42,244 nucleotides of DNA from Promethearchaeia archaeon (GCA_029856155.1 JAHQWL010000043.1:1-42244); one strand, 5' to 3'. Numbered from the stretch's first letter, positions 17,026 to 25,972 are shown. Translations and numbers: made by a program. Notes: generated by a model from the sequence alone, not told the origin.

Positions 17026-17661
17026 ATGACCATCGCAAAAGAGTTATTGTATCCCGCTCCCTTTTACAATTTTTTATCATATATTTCCAATTCTAATGTT
17101 AAGGGAAAAATTCTCGATTGTGGTTCAGGTGGACCGTTTCCCAAACAAGCACTTTTTGTACAATTAGGATTTGACATTATTGGTATTGAATTCTCCGAAG
17201 AACGATTAGAACAGGCACAAGATTATGCGAAACAACACAATTTAGAATTGAGTATGCAAATGGGTGATATGCGGTCAATACCATTTAATTTGGACTATTT
17301 TGGGCACGTATACTCCTGGAATACAATATTCCATATGAATAAGAAGGATATTAAAAAAGCTGTAAATGAGATGATTCGTGTTGTAAAACCGGGGGGTCTT
17401 TGTTTTTTAAATTTCATCTCTATAGATTCAGGGTTTTATGGTGAAGGGGAAGAAATTAACCCTGGGGAGTTTATAAAAATTGAAGGCGATGAAAAAGTTA
17501 TACACACTTTTTTTACTGATGAAGAATCTGATAATTTTTTTGAAAACCTAGATATCGAGATAATATTTAAAGAAAAAAGAATCTTGCACAAGAAATTTGA
17601 AGACGGAGAAGTTTTGAATGATAGCTATATTGACTATATTGTTCAAAAGAAAAAAATGTGA
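17026..17661 (+). CDS. class I SAM-dependent methyltransferase
   Basis: A 211-residue methyltransferase. Motif I is ILDCGSGGPFPK (about residues 29-40), motif II DIIGIEFSEERL with the acidic residue for the SAM ribose, motif III MQMGDMRSIPF, motif IV SWNTIFHM and post-I MIRVVKPGG. The fold is the Methyltransf_11/25 type, usually acting on small molecules. The C-terminal part has no diagnostic substrate motif. There is no strong ribosome site, only AAGGGT directly before ATG. Confidence 0.85.
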   Translation: MTIAKELLYPAPFYNFLSYISNSNVKGKILDCGSGGPFPKQALFVQLGFDIIGIEFSEERLEQAQDYAKQHNLELSMQMGDMRSIPFNLDYFGHVYSWNTIFHMNKKDIKKAVNEMIRVVKPGGLCFLNFISIDSGFYGEGEEINPGEFIKIEGDEKVIHTFFTDEESDNFFENLDIEIIFKEKRILHKKFEDGEVLNDSYIDYIVQKKKM

Positions 17662-17783
17662 AAATATAGAATTTTTATTTTAACGAAGTATTTGATCGGA
17701 TGATATGAATGTTATAAACCCATTAATAAAAACCAATTTTAATCAAATAAAATTATACTAATTAAGTCAAAGAGGAGATAAAT

Positions 17784-18059
17784 ATGATAATCAAAGAGGA
17801 AAAAATATCAAACTCGAGAAGGGCGATGTTTGTAATATTTTTTATTGTATGTGCGGTATTAAGCATCCTGACTACATCGGCGATTCATTTTAAAATATTA
17901 ACAGAAATACAACCTGGGTATCTGTATAACGTTTACCTTTTAAATTTCCTATGGATGGACATTCTAATAGGTCTTGGAATAGGATCTGCCTTATTTGTTG
18001 CTATTCGAGTAATTATTAATTATTATTTCAACCTAAAAGAAGGACCAATTTCAACTTAA
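17784..18059 (+). CDS. small two-helix membrane protein
   Basis: A 91-residue protein. It has a basic N-terminus (KEEKISNSRR), a first span at about 14-36, a 20-residue outer loop with IQPGYLYNVY and a second span at about 52-74. The C-terminus is hydrophilic. GAGGAGAT lies seven bases before ATG, the strongest ribosome site in the window, which suggests good expression. It ends 14 bases from the convergent kinase gene. Function unknown. Confidence 0.65.
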   Translation: MIIKEEKISNSRRAMFVIFFIVCAVLSILTTSAIHFKILTEIQPGYLYNVYLLNFLWMDILIGLGIGSALFVAIRVIINYYFNLKEGPIST

Positions 18060-18073
18060 TAATTATCAAATAC

Positions 18074-19024
18074 TTATGATAGTGGAAATCTACTCATAGC
18101 GAAATTAAGTTTTTGAAAGCCCGCTTCTATCATATTAGGGAGGTCATTTTCAGCACCAAATTCAATATACCCTAAGCTAGATCGCCCATATAAGAATTTC
18201 ATTCGCTGTTCGAAGTTAGTTTCTAATAAACCTTTGTAATTGGATAAAAGCTCTCTTAAAAAAATATCACCCTCTTCATAGAAAAGAAAATCTACAGCGG
18301 GGTCATAAATCCTTGATTCTTCAAAATCAACTATTCCCGTAATTTCAAAAGTTTTTTCATTGACTAAGATATTACTAGTGTCAAAATCTCCGTGTACTAT
18401 TGTATATTTGAAGTTAAAATTTTCTTTTTCATTAAAGAAAGAATTGAACAGATTTGTTATCCATTTTTTTTGATTTGAATTCATAGATTTAAATATAGTC
18501 AACTTGATTTTCTCAAGGTATTTTTCCCAATTCTTTTGATAAATCTCACATGAGAATGTAGGTTCAACTATCTGTTTACTTATCGCATCTTTTAATAGTT
18601 CATCTGAATGAAGATCAGAGAGAAATTTACTAACTTCTTTAGCAATTTTGATTTTCTCATTATTTGAAGTTCTATAATAACACTTGGATAATGGAATTCC
18701 CTCAATTTTTTCATACCCCATAAGAGGACAATCTGGATCAATAGAAAGATAAATTGGGTCTGGGATAGCCACAGAAACATATTTTTGGATATGATGTAGT
18801 ATTTTAAGTTCATTTTTAATCAGTTTAACACCCTTATGATTCCGGAAAGCCTTATCAGGGATACGGAAAATAAACTGGTTTTTTACTTCAAATACATTAT
18901 ATGTTCCATGATAGAAGAATTTGATATCAGTTTTTTCTAGATCTGGGAAAAAACCGTATATAGCATCAATTACTTCTGTTAAAGGTATGTCCGCTGCTCG
19001 TGTTTCTTCGAAGAATGTCATCAT
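18074..19024 (-). CDS. aminoglycoside phosphotransferase (APH)-family kinase
   Basis: A 316-residue protein-kinase-like phosphotransferase. The nucleotide-binding lobe has FRIPDKAF with an Arg/Lys pair, and the catalytic loop is VHGDFDTSNILVNE (Brenner motif H-G-D-x-x-x-x-N). The metal-binding IVDFEESRIYDPAVDF follows (the DFE at the DFG position). This layout matches APH/ChoK kinases that phosphorylate sugars, aminoglycosides, choline or homoserine. Antibiotic resistance should not be assumed; in archaea these are usually metabolic. Divergent from the RCK gene, with 99 bases between. Confidence 0.85.
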   Translation of the reverse strand: MMTFFEETRAADIPLTEVIDAIYGFFPDLEKTDIKFFYHGTYNVFEVKNQFIFRIPDKAFRNHKGVKLIKNELKILHHIQKYVSVAIPDPIYLSIDPDCPLMGYEKIEGIPLSKCYYRTSNNEKIKIAKEVSKFLSDLHSDELLKDAISKQIVEPTFSCEIYQKNWEKYLEKIKLTIFKSMNSNQKKWITNLFNSFFNEKENFNFKYTIVHGDFDTSNILVNEKTFEITGIVDFEESRIYDPAVDFLFYEEGDIFLRELLSNYKGLLETNFEQRMKFLYGRSSLGYIEFGAENDLPNMIEAGFQKLNFAMSRFPLS

Positions 19025-19123
19025 TAATGATGAATTGTTATTCTTCTTTTTTAAAAAATATTGGTTTGAAACCTTAGAGAAAAGATCAAATCTTTTTTAT
19101 ATTGGAGTGTTTTATCTTAAGTT

Positions 19124-20281
19124 ATGAAATTAGTAACCTTTTTCATTGAATTCCGACTTAAGATTAAACAATACAAAATTGCGTTTATATTTCTCTTTTT
19201 ATTTTGGTTTGGGGGTTTTCTTTTCTTTCTTACTACAGAACCCAACCAAAATGTATGGGTAATTTTTTTATACTCCTTAACTGTGCGATCTCCGATGGAT
19301 GCGGGTGATTTTGCGAATTTATACTCTTTATTGTGGCCGATTTTATTGGAAGTTATTGTTTTTGGTTTTATCATTGGAGAATTACTGGAAAAGTATAATC
19401 CCATTATAACAAGTAGAGTTCTTGCTAGCCATAAGAAAAATCATACAGTAATCATTGGATATCATCATCTTTCTAAAAGAATAATTGAATCATGTCTCAA
19501 ATGTAAAAGATCCTTCTGTCTTATAGAAGATGATGAAGAAGCAGTTGAAGACTTAATTAACGCGGGGCAACCAATAGTAGTTGGTGATGCTACTGAAACA
19601 ACTAATCTTACACTTGCGAATATAAAACAAGCGAAAGAAGTTTTTATCAATGTTGGAGATGTTAGAGTTGCGATAATTTGTACGGAAAAAATCCGCAAGA
19701 TGAATCCCGAGGTTCCAATTTATGTACGAGTATTCGAAGATCATGTGCAAGAATATCTCAGACAACCTCCATTAAATGCCTTTCCATTTTCCACATCGAA
19801 ATGGACTATGGAAGATATTGATAAATGGACGAAAGATAAAATGGGAGTTGCAATTGTGATTGGTCGCGACAGTTTAACTCACCGAATTGCCTATCACATC
19901 TCTACGCAACCAGATCGTGAAGTTTTCCTTTTTGATGATGAACATGATGGCATCGAGTTTGAAGTAAATGAAAGATTGCATATCATCAATGAGTTCGCTC
20001 GCTTCTTGAGTGATTTACGTGCTCATGTGAACATGGAACATGTGTCACAGGTATTCATTTGCTGGAAACGAGATTCAGAATTTGATGAACTACTTTATTT
20101 AACAGCTAAAATCCATTTACGTTATCCCTTCATTAGAGTATTTGTAAGGGTATTTGATGAAGAACTTGTTGAATTAGTAAAAAAGTATAATGCTAAAACT
20201 TTCTCATCATCTACTAGGGCATTTAAAATGCTTCAAAAAGAAGTTCCACCAGATTCTGCTATTTGCTTAAGAAATAAATAA
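19124..20281 (+). CDS. membrane protein with two RCK (TrkA-N) domains and a degenerate K+-channel pore
   Basis: A 385-residue protein laid out like MthK-type or Kch potassium channels: TM1 at 18-36, a pore-loop region, TM2 at 67-87, then RCK domain 1 (about 107-235, HTVIIGYHHLSKRI) and a second RCK-like domain (about 240-375, GVAIVIGRDSLTHRI). The selectivity filter TVGYG is replaced by TVRSP at residues 53-57: T and V stay, the G-Y-G is gone. The GxGxxG nucleotide loops are also altered (GYHHLS). It cannot conduct K+ in the usual way, so it may be a sensor or regulatory subunit. CASTOR/POLLUX-like channels share the double-RCK arrangement. Confidence 0.75.
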   Translation: MKLVTFFIEFRLKIKQYKIAFIFLFLFWFGGFLFFLTTEPNQNVWVIFLYSLTVRSPMDAGDFANLYSLLWPILLEVIVFGFIIGELLEKYNPIITSRVLASHKKNHTVIIGYHHLSKRIIESCLKCKRSFCLIEDDEEAVEDLINAGQPIVVGDATETTNLTLANIKQAKEVFINVGDVRVAIICTEKIRKMNPEVPIYVRVFEDHVQEYLRQPPLNAFPFSTSKWTMEDIDKWTKDKMGVAIVIGRDSLTHRIAYHISTQPDREVFLFDDEHDGIEFEVNERLHIINEFARFLSDLRAHVNMEHVSQVFICWKRDSEFDELLYLTAKIHLRYPFIRVFVRVFDEELVELVKKYNAKTFSSSTRAFKMLQKEVPPDSAICLRNK

Positions 20282-20406
20282 TATAAAGTTATTTTTTTTC
20301 CTAATTGATTATTCTAACAAATAATGATTCAAGATATTAGGTTTAACCAATCATGCGTTATATAATTTAAAAAGAAATATTGAACTAATTAAAGAGAGTG
20401 ATACTT

Positions 20407-21342
20407 ATGACAAATGAAATAAATTTTACACAGGAGTTTTATAAAAATCTAGAAATAAAAGGTTATAAAGGAAAAATTGTGTCTGCAAAACATATTCCAG
20501 ACCTACAGCAAGCAGTTCCAAAATACCATAAACTAAAGTTCCTAGATCCAGTGTTTTATGAGGATTATAAACCATATTTTGAATTTGAACCAGAGGTGGA
20601 CTTTTCCGAAATAAAATCGCTTTTTATAATATCAGTTCCAGTACCACAATTTGAGGCAATTTTTCACTGGAATAATAATAAGATTTCTTTACTAATCCCT
20701 CCCACGTATTTGTATGGTCTTAAAATAATTAACGACATGATCGATTTTGTTGGTGAAATATTAAAACCAGGAGGTTATAATGTAGCTTATGCACGTCTTC
20801 CTCAAAAGACTTTGGCTGTACGATGCGGATTGGCCGAATATGGAAGGAATAATATCACATATATAAACGGGATGGGGAGTTTTCATCGGTTAACGACAAT
20901 ATATTCAGATTTTCCTACAGAGGAAGATAACTGGAGAGAATTACAAATGATGGATTTATGTAAGGAATGTTCTGCATGTACGCGGAAATGCCCTACGGGA
21001 GCAATTCCAAACGATCGTTTTCTACTTCGAGTTGAACGATGTATTACATATCATAATGAGCAACCTGGGGATGTTCCTTTTCCAGAATGGATTGATCCAA
21101 AAGGGCATAACTGTTTAGTAGGGTGCTTGCATTGTCAAAAAGTATGTCCTGCTAATAAGGAAGTTAGAAATTGGACTGAACCAGGACCAGAATTTAGTGA
21201 AGAAGAAACAAAACTAATAATGAATGGAATAAAATTCGATGATCTTCCCACAGAAACTAAGAAGAAATTTGAAAAATTTGAATTTGTTAATTATTTCGAG
21301 GTTTTTCACCGAAATCTAACTCCTTTCTTTAATAAAACTTAG
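20407..21342 (+). CDS. QueG-like double [4Fe-4S] protein
   Basis: A 311-residue iron-sulfur protein related to epoxyqueuosine reductase. LAVRCGLAEYGRNNITYI resembles the cobalamin-site segment of QueG (AVRAGLGxxGKNxxLI). Next comes CKECSACTRKCPTGAI, then a second cysteine set CLVGCLHCQKVCPANK for the two [4Fe-4S] clusters. It lacks the C-terminal HEAT repeats of bacterial QueG. Archaea make archaeosine rather than queuosine, so the substrate is probably different; corrinoid use is possible but unproven. A GTG at 20398 belongs to the ribosome site GAGAGTGAT, so the start is ATG 20407. T7 at 21367-21373 follows. Confidence 0.78.
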   Translation: MTNEINFTQEFYKNLEIKGYKGKIVSAKHIPDLQQAVPKYHKLKFLDPVFYEDYKPYFEFEPEVDFSEIKSLFIISVPVPQFEAIFHWNNNKISLLIPPTYLYGLKIINDMIDFVGEILKPGGYNVAYARLPQKTLAVRCGLAEYGRNNITYINGMGSFHRLTTIYSDFPTEEDNWRELQMMDLCKECSACTRKCPTGAIPNDRFLLRVERCITYHNEQPGDVPFPEWIDPKGHNCLVGCLHCQKVCPANKEVRNWTEPGPEFSEEETKLIMNGIKFDDLPTETKKKFEKFEFVNYFEVFHRNLTPFFNKT

Positions 21343-21366
21343 GAAATAAAATTCCTCTAAATAACA

Positions 21367-21373
21367 TTTTTTT
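21367..21373 (+). terminator. T-tract after the QueG-like gene
   Basis: T7 located 25 bases past the stop at 21342, on the sense strand of the gene. Confidence 0.4.
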
Positions 21374-21399
21374 CTAAAATTGTAAATATAATGGAACAT

Positions 21400-21409
21400 A
21401 AAAAAAAAA
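21400..21409 (-). terminator. T-tract (minus) after the 108-residue protein
   Basis: A10 on the plus strand, hence T10 in the minus-strand transcript, 35 bases past the stop at 21444. With the T-tract at 21367 it closes this convergent gap in both directions. Confidence 0.4.
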
Positions 21410-21443
21410 GGATTTTGGTTAATTTTGCTTTTATTTGATTGAA

Positions 21444-21770
21444 CTACTCTTCTGGCATTGATAAACCGATCATTGGTAAAGCATCTACTCCCGAAAGGAA
21501 TGTCTCTATTTTGTAACTAAAACCTGGAACATTTGAGTATATAAGATTCATATTTGTAATGCGTTTAAGCATTTCATCATATTTTCCTTGTTTAACTTCA
21601 GTTGCGGAGATTGATTTGATTCCTTTATGAGTGGCTTTAACTGCTACACGAATGAGTGATTTTTCTAGTGATCTATCCATCGGATATTTTTTCACTATCT
21701 CAAGATATTTTTCGCCAATAGCCTTTTCTTTACCGTAGGGTATATAGGATGTTGTGAGAATTATAACCAT
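21444..21770 (-). CDS. small conserved alpha/beta protein, unknown function
   Basis: A 108-residue soluble protein. It begins with a buried strand VIILTTSYIPYGK, followed by alternating helices and strands, and ends GVDALPMIGLSMPEE. The pattern of strand, helix (KAIGEKYLEIVKKYP), strand (IRVAVKAT..GIKSISATEV) and helix (KYDEMLKRITNM) suggests a ferredoxin-like or dimeric alpha/beta-barrel fold. From memory, Lokiarchaeial genomes hold many relatives, but I cannot name a family. A GTG at 21779 is inside the ribosome site GAGGTGA; the start is ATG 21770. Confidence 0.6.
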   Translation of the reverse strand: MVIILTTSYIPYGKEKAIGEKYLEIVKKYPMDRSLEKSLIRVAVKATHKGIKSISATEVKQGKYDEMLKRITNMNLIYSNVPGFSYKIETFLSGVDALPMIGLSMPEE

Positions 21771-21982
21771 TAATTTCACCTCTATTTATTTAAATTTTTA
21801 AAAATTAGATTTCGAAGTAAGATTCATATGTTTTTATTTGAATTTAAACTTTGTATGGTTAGAAAGCCTCCCGATAATTAATAAAAAGCACTAGCCAATT
21901 TTTAAGCATTTTAGCTTTAAAATACTAAAAATCTTAGATTAAAGGAGAAAAACTTATTTTTCATAGAAAAAGAGCTTTAAAA

Positions 21983-22486
21983 TTAACTCCATTCATACCT
22001 ACACTTAGTACAAGCTTTCTTTTTTGCATATATACGTCTTGGAGTATAGCTAATTACCTTGGATTTATCATCAATTTCTCTTATAGCGAATCCCATAGCA
22101 CCACAGTTAGGACATACTCTTTTATTAATTCGAGAATCTTCACTTGGAGAAAAAGAATCCTTTACTTTTTCTGAGAGAGAGGGTAGGTTAAAGGACTGTT
22201 GTTTTGGTGGAAGTACTGGCGGAGTGTAAGATCGTTCGCTTGAAGGAGGAGGTGGTGTATAAGACTCCTGACTTGGTAGAGGAGTTGGAGTTGATTTTTG
22301 CTTTAATTCTTGAATTTTAACAAGCAATTTTTGATTTTCCTTAGCTAGTTGGGATATTTGAAGTTCTTTTTCAGCAACAAGTGCTTGATAAAAATGAATC
22401 TTAGAAAATAACTCAGTTATCTGATCTGACAATTTATTAATCGTAACTTCATATTCAGATATAGGTTCCTCTGAGTTGTTATACAT
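21983..22486 (-). CDS. coiled-coil, proline-rich, zinc-ribbon protein
   Basis: A 167-residue protein in three parts. Residues 10-64 form a coiled coil with a leucine heptad. Residues 66-98 are rich in proline with two SYTPP units and a PPPP run, the kind of stretch that SH3, WW or profilin-type domains bind. Residues 125-166 form a zinc ribbon, CPNCG ... CTKCRYEW, with about 30 residues between the knuckles. The arrangement suggests a scaffold that oligomerises and binds nucleic acid or protein through the ribbon. GAGGAG lies 11 bases before ATG 22486 and eight before an in-frame GTG at 22489, so either could be used. Confidence 0.65.
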   Translation of the reverse strand: MYNNSEEPISEYEVTINKLSDQITELFSKIHFYQALVAEKELQISQLAKENQKLLVKIQELKQKSTPTPLPSQESYTPPPPSSERSYTPPVLPPKQQSFNLPSLSEKVKDSFSPSEDSRINKRVCPNCGAMGFAIREIDDKSKVISYTPRRIYAKKKACTKCRYEWS

Positions 22487-22707
22487 CACAATTCATACTC
22501 CTCATTCTTAACAATATTGTCGGGTCTTTCTATTGTACTTAGTTTGCTTTAATATATAAATGTTTTCGGAGTGAAATTTTTGAAAAATAGATATTAATAT
22601 GAGCTATATAAATGTCGAGCTTATTATTTGCTTCAGAGTAATAACATTTAAAAAAACTATAATTTATTTTACTATATTAAAGAATTCAAAATATAAAGCG
22701 ATTGTTA

Positions 22708-23763
22708 ATGTCTAAATTAAATGATTCTTCAATTAAAGAATTGGAAAATCAAATTAAAACTCTTGAGAACAATCTACAAGAATTGAGAAATGAATTTATT
22801 AAAAAAACTGGGCAATTACCCTCAAGAAATTTAAGAGATTTTAGCTGGAGATGGACAATTTTCGCAACTCTGGGTTTTGCTTTTATATCAAGTATTGTCT
22901 ATCTCTTAGGTATAGCAAAAGTTGGTATCTCAGAAAATACGGGTATTCCATCATTCTTTTTTCATACTGATTTAGCTTATTTTAACATTCTCACTCTTTA
23001 TGTTATTATCATGGTATTAATTGTTCAATCAAATAAAATTAACGGATATCAAACGATAGTGTTGATTTCAGGTTTTTGGTGTGCTCATTGGTTAATTTAT
23101 GATTGGTCATGGTGGGCTCTTAGAATTGGGATGGGTACAATTAACTTAGACGGTTTCTGGGCACGTGGATTAGGGTCTCCAATAGTCGTACCTCATCCTT
23201 CAATGGGGATGTTCTTATTATGGGCTATCTTAGGAGGGATTATGGCTTTGTATACCTTCACAATACCCAAAAACTACATAGAACTTCTGCCTCCTACGAT
23301 TTGGTTATATACTGGATATCCCAACGCAAGTATTTGTGAGATGATAGGTATTTCAGATGATATTATATTAATTATTGGGATAATACTTATAGTTATATCA
23401 TTTTCTATAGTTGGATTCTTTACATATCGAAGATTCAAGGGCAGATCTATAGAATGGCATAAAAAACGAGAAGAAATTAAGAATAGCTTTAAAAAAGAAA
23501 ATCTAAATTTTGATCCACTTACACTGCCTTGGATTTTTATTATAGTAGGAATGTTGATACTTATGTATCTTTTTTTTGTATTGATTCCTGTAATAGGATT
23601 ATTCTTAGGATTTATTTCGTGGATGCTTATTCCGCTTTTTTATATACTCTTCAAAGGATCAAGTGCGTTAAAGTATAGAAGGGCAGGTCAAATAACAATT
23701 GCTATTACTTTAATCATATCACTAATTGTGATAATGTATGGTATACATATGTGGCCTCTTTAA
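22708..23763 (+). CDS. multi-pass membrane protein with N-terminal coiled coil
   Basis: A 351-residue protein. A cytosolic coiled coil (about residues 8-36, LENQIKTLENNLQELRNEF) precedes about eight or nine hydrophobic segments. Loops are rich in Trp (LIYDWSWWALRIGMG), and there is a basic cytosolic stretch RRFKGRSIEWHKKREEIKNSF before the last four spans. I know no family. The in-frame TTG codons just before ATG 22708 have no ribosome site, so I take the ATG. Neither neighbour points to a role. Confidence 0.6.
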   Translation: MSKLNDSSIKELENQIKTLENNLQELRNEFIKKTGQLPSRNLRDFSWRWTIFATLGFAFISSIVYLLGIAKVGISENTGIPSFFFHTDLAYFNILTLYVIIMVLIVQSNKINGYQTIVLISGFWCAHWLIYDWSWWALRIGMGTINLDGFWARGLGSPIVVPHPSMGMFLLWAILGGIMALYTFTIPKNYIELLPPTIWLYTGYPNASICEMIGISDDIILIIGIILIVISFSIVGFFTYRRFKGRSIEWHKKREEIKNSFKKENLNFDPLTLPWIFIIVGMLILMYLFFVLIPVIGLFLGFISWMLIPLFYILFKGSSALKYRRAGQITIAITLIISLIVIMYGIHMWPL

Positions 23764-23853
23764 ATACTACATAAGATTTTTTAATTATTCTTTAAAATTT
23801 TGGAGCAGAATTTTTTTTAAAATTTATAGAATATGACTAAATTTGTTGATATT

Positions 23854-24573
23854 TTATGCATTAGAATCCCAACAATACATATCATAAGTTGGTTCATCAC
23901 TGAGTTGCCCATCTTTAATCCAAATATTATTTCCACGTGGATGTTCTGAAACTACTTGAGCAATCCTAGGATCGTGTGTGACAATAACGATAGTTTTCCC
24001 TTCTTCTGCTAATTTAATCAACAAATCTATGATTGATTTTCCTGTCTCTGAATCTAAATTACCTGTGGGTTCATCAGCTAAAATAACATTTGGGTCATTT
24101 ATCAACGCTCTTGCAATAGCTACTCTTTGCGATTCACCACCAGATAATTTCCCTACCTTACTATCCTCTCTATCTCCTAAACCTACAATATCTAATAATT
24201 CTTGAGCTCGTTTACGATCTTTATCCTTAATTCCATATGGTACTTTAGGCAATAAAACATTTCCTAGCACATCTAAGTTGGGAATTAAATAAAAGGATTG
24301 AAACACGAATCCGATTTGTTCTTTTCTATAATTTGCTAATTTACGTTCAGGAAGCTTTCCAATATCAATTTCGTTAACTAAAACTTCTCCTGATGACGGA
24401 GTATCCATAGCCCCTAGAATATTTAATAGAGTACTTTTTCCACTACCAGAGGGGCCCATTATCGTTATAATTTTCCCTTTTTCAATCTTTAAATCGATAT
24501 GATCTAATGCTTTAATTAGAGTTCTTTCTTCACCATATACTTTACTTACATCTTTTAAAGTAATCAATGACAA
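23854..24573 (-). CDS. ABC transporter ATP-binding protein (MacB/LolD type)
   Basis: A 239-residue ATPase partner of the FtsX-like permease directly upstream. Walker A is GPSGSGKST (about 39-47), Q-loop FVFQSFYLIPNLDV, signature LSGGESQR, Walker B VILADEPTGNLDSETG and the switch His in VIVTHDP. The SGGESQR signature and the DEPTGNLDS block are typical of the LolD/MacB/FtsE group. The start is a TTG with GGAGGTGA six bases ahead, overlapping the end region of the permease gene. Together they form a two-gene operon for export or extraction of a lipid, lipoprotein or peptide substrate. Confidence 0.93.
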   Translation of the reverse strand: MSLITLKDVSKVYGEERTLIKALDHIDLKIEKGKIITIMGPSGSGKSTLLNILGAMDTPSSGEVLVNEIDIGKLPERKLANYRKEQIGFVFQSFYLIPNLDVLGNVLLPKVPYGIKDKDRKRAQELLDIVGLGDREDSKVGKLSGGESQRVAIARALINDPNVILADEPTGNLDSETGKSIIDLLIKLAEEGKTIVIVTHDPRIAQVVSEHPRGNNIWIKDGQLSDEPTYDMYCWDSNA

Positions 24574-24586
24574 TCACTTCACCTCC

Positions 24587-25831
24587 TTATTCTCCTTTTA
24601 AAACGACTACTGGCCTTACTCTGGCCGCTTTAATGCCAGGATATAAGCCTCCAAGGATTCCTAAGCCTAAAGCATAGGCTACAACTTCAACTATTCCTTC
24701 TAAAGTAATTATAGCTGATGCTCCTCCAAAAGGACTTCCACCACTGCTGAAAAATAGGACCAAAATACTTCCTAGAGTTAATCCGATTACGGCTCCTAAT
24801 ATTCCAAGAGTTAATGATTCAATGATAACATTTGTGAAGATATGACGATTTTTCCAACCTGTAGACTTTAATATTGCAAATTCTTTTAATCGAGTGGTTA
24901 CTGACATTAATTGGGTTACTATGATTGCAGTTCCCCCAGCTAACACGGCAATAAATCCAATTATTCCAGCAAATGCATCAAATAATGCAAAAGTTTCCTC
25001 AATAGATTCAAGAAAAGCAGATAAAGCTGTAGCAGTAACATAAACGGGAGCATATCCTCCACTTTCAGAATAAGTATTTATTTCTTCAGCGTATTTTTCA
25101 GTCTCCTGAGTAGTTTTAACATTGAATCTAAGTTTTATCGAGGAATAAGTGTTTGTTTCTAAACCAGATTTATCAAGTAAATCCCATAAAGTCTGTATAT
25201 CGGTATAAATATAATATTGCCTTGGAACAAATGAAGGTGCACCAATATCATCTTCTTGATAGACACCTACTATAGTTAAGTTCACTAAAATTGTTCCACC
25301 TAGATCTAACTTTATTTTAATGGCATCACCAATAGATACAGGAAATTGTGCTACACTTAGTAATCTTGAATCAATAATCGTCTCATTTTCCTCCAAATTG
25401 AAAATGTTTCCTTGCAGAATCTTAGTTGTTGGACCTCCCCATTCTTGATCTAAAGTTAAATTTATCCCTATTAAAGTTAAAGTATCTTGAGCATTTACTA
25501 GTTTATCTACACCAAAATAGTTAGATGTATAAAAGAAGGGGGCTTGCGATTCAGGAATTAGTTTAAATATATCCTCTCCTACATTAGGAGTATTGTATAG
25601 ATCATTCGTAAAGTTTATTGGTAAATGGCTATTTTCTCTACCTAACACATCTTTTTCGAGAATTTCTACGATACCAATTGTCTCAGATAAATTTTCCTGA
25701 AATTGCGCAGTTACTCCCGCTGTAAATGCACCAATAACAAATACTAACATTAAACCAATTCCAACGCCTATACTAGATAAAATAGCAGTGGATTTTTTTC
25801 TAAAAGCATTTTTAATGCTGAATTTTAACAT
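24587..25831 (-). CDS. ABC transporter permease (FtsX/MacB family)
   Basis: A 414-residue permease. One N-terminal span (about 14-37) is followed by a long outer domain of the MacB_PCD type (residues 40-270). Three spans at about 285-310, 335-365 and 380-400 form the FtsX core, with LKEFAILKSTGWKNRHIF as the coupling helix and LGGLYPGIKAARVRPVVVLKGE at the end. It is the MacB-like half-transporter, working with the ATPase 13 bases downstream, and has no outer-membrane or adaptor protein, as expected for an archaeon. GGAG lies ten bases before ATG. Confidence 0.9.
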   Translation of the reverse strand: MLKFSIKNAFRKKSTAILSSIGVGIGLMLVFVIGAFTAGVTAQFQENLSETIGIVEILEKDVLGRENSHLPINFTNDLYNTPNVGEDIFKLIPESQAPFFYTSNYFGVDKLVNAQDTLTLIGINLTLDQEWGGPTTKILQGNIFNLEENETIIDSRLLSVAQFPVSIGDAIKIKLDLGGTILVNLTIVGVYQEDDIGAPSFVPRQYYIYTDIQTLWDLLDKSGLETNTYSSIKLRFNVKTTQETEKYAEEINTYSESGGYAPVYVTATALSAFLESIEETFALFDAFAGIIGFIAVLAGGTAIIVTQLMSVTTRLKEFAILKSTGWKNRHIFTNVIIESLTLGILGAVIGLTLGSILVLFFSSGGSPFGGASAIITLEGIVEVVAYALGLGILGGLYPGIKAARVRPVVVLKGE

Positions 25832-25972
25832 TCCTAGCCTTCTCCTTTTTTAATAGACTTATTTTTAAAACTTTCAAAGCTATGAAATGATATGGATTAT
25901 TTAAACATAAAGCTAATAATTTGTTAATTTATTTAGAAAGAGATTTTGAAAGCCCTCATCCAATAGATTTTT

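Noticed and set aside
18074..19024. Antibiotic-resistance gene
   Set aside because: APH-fold kinases are broad; nothing ties this one to aminoglycosides.
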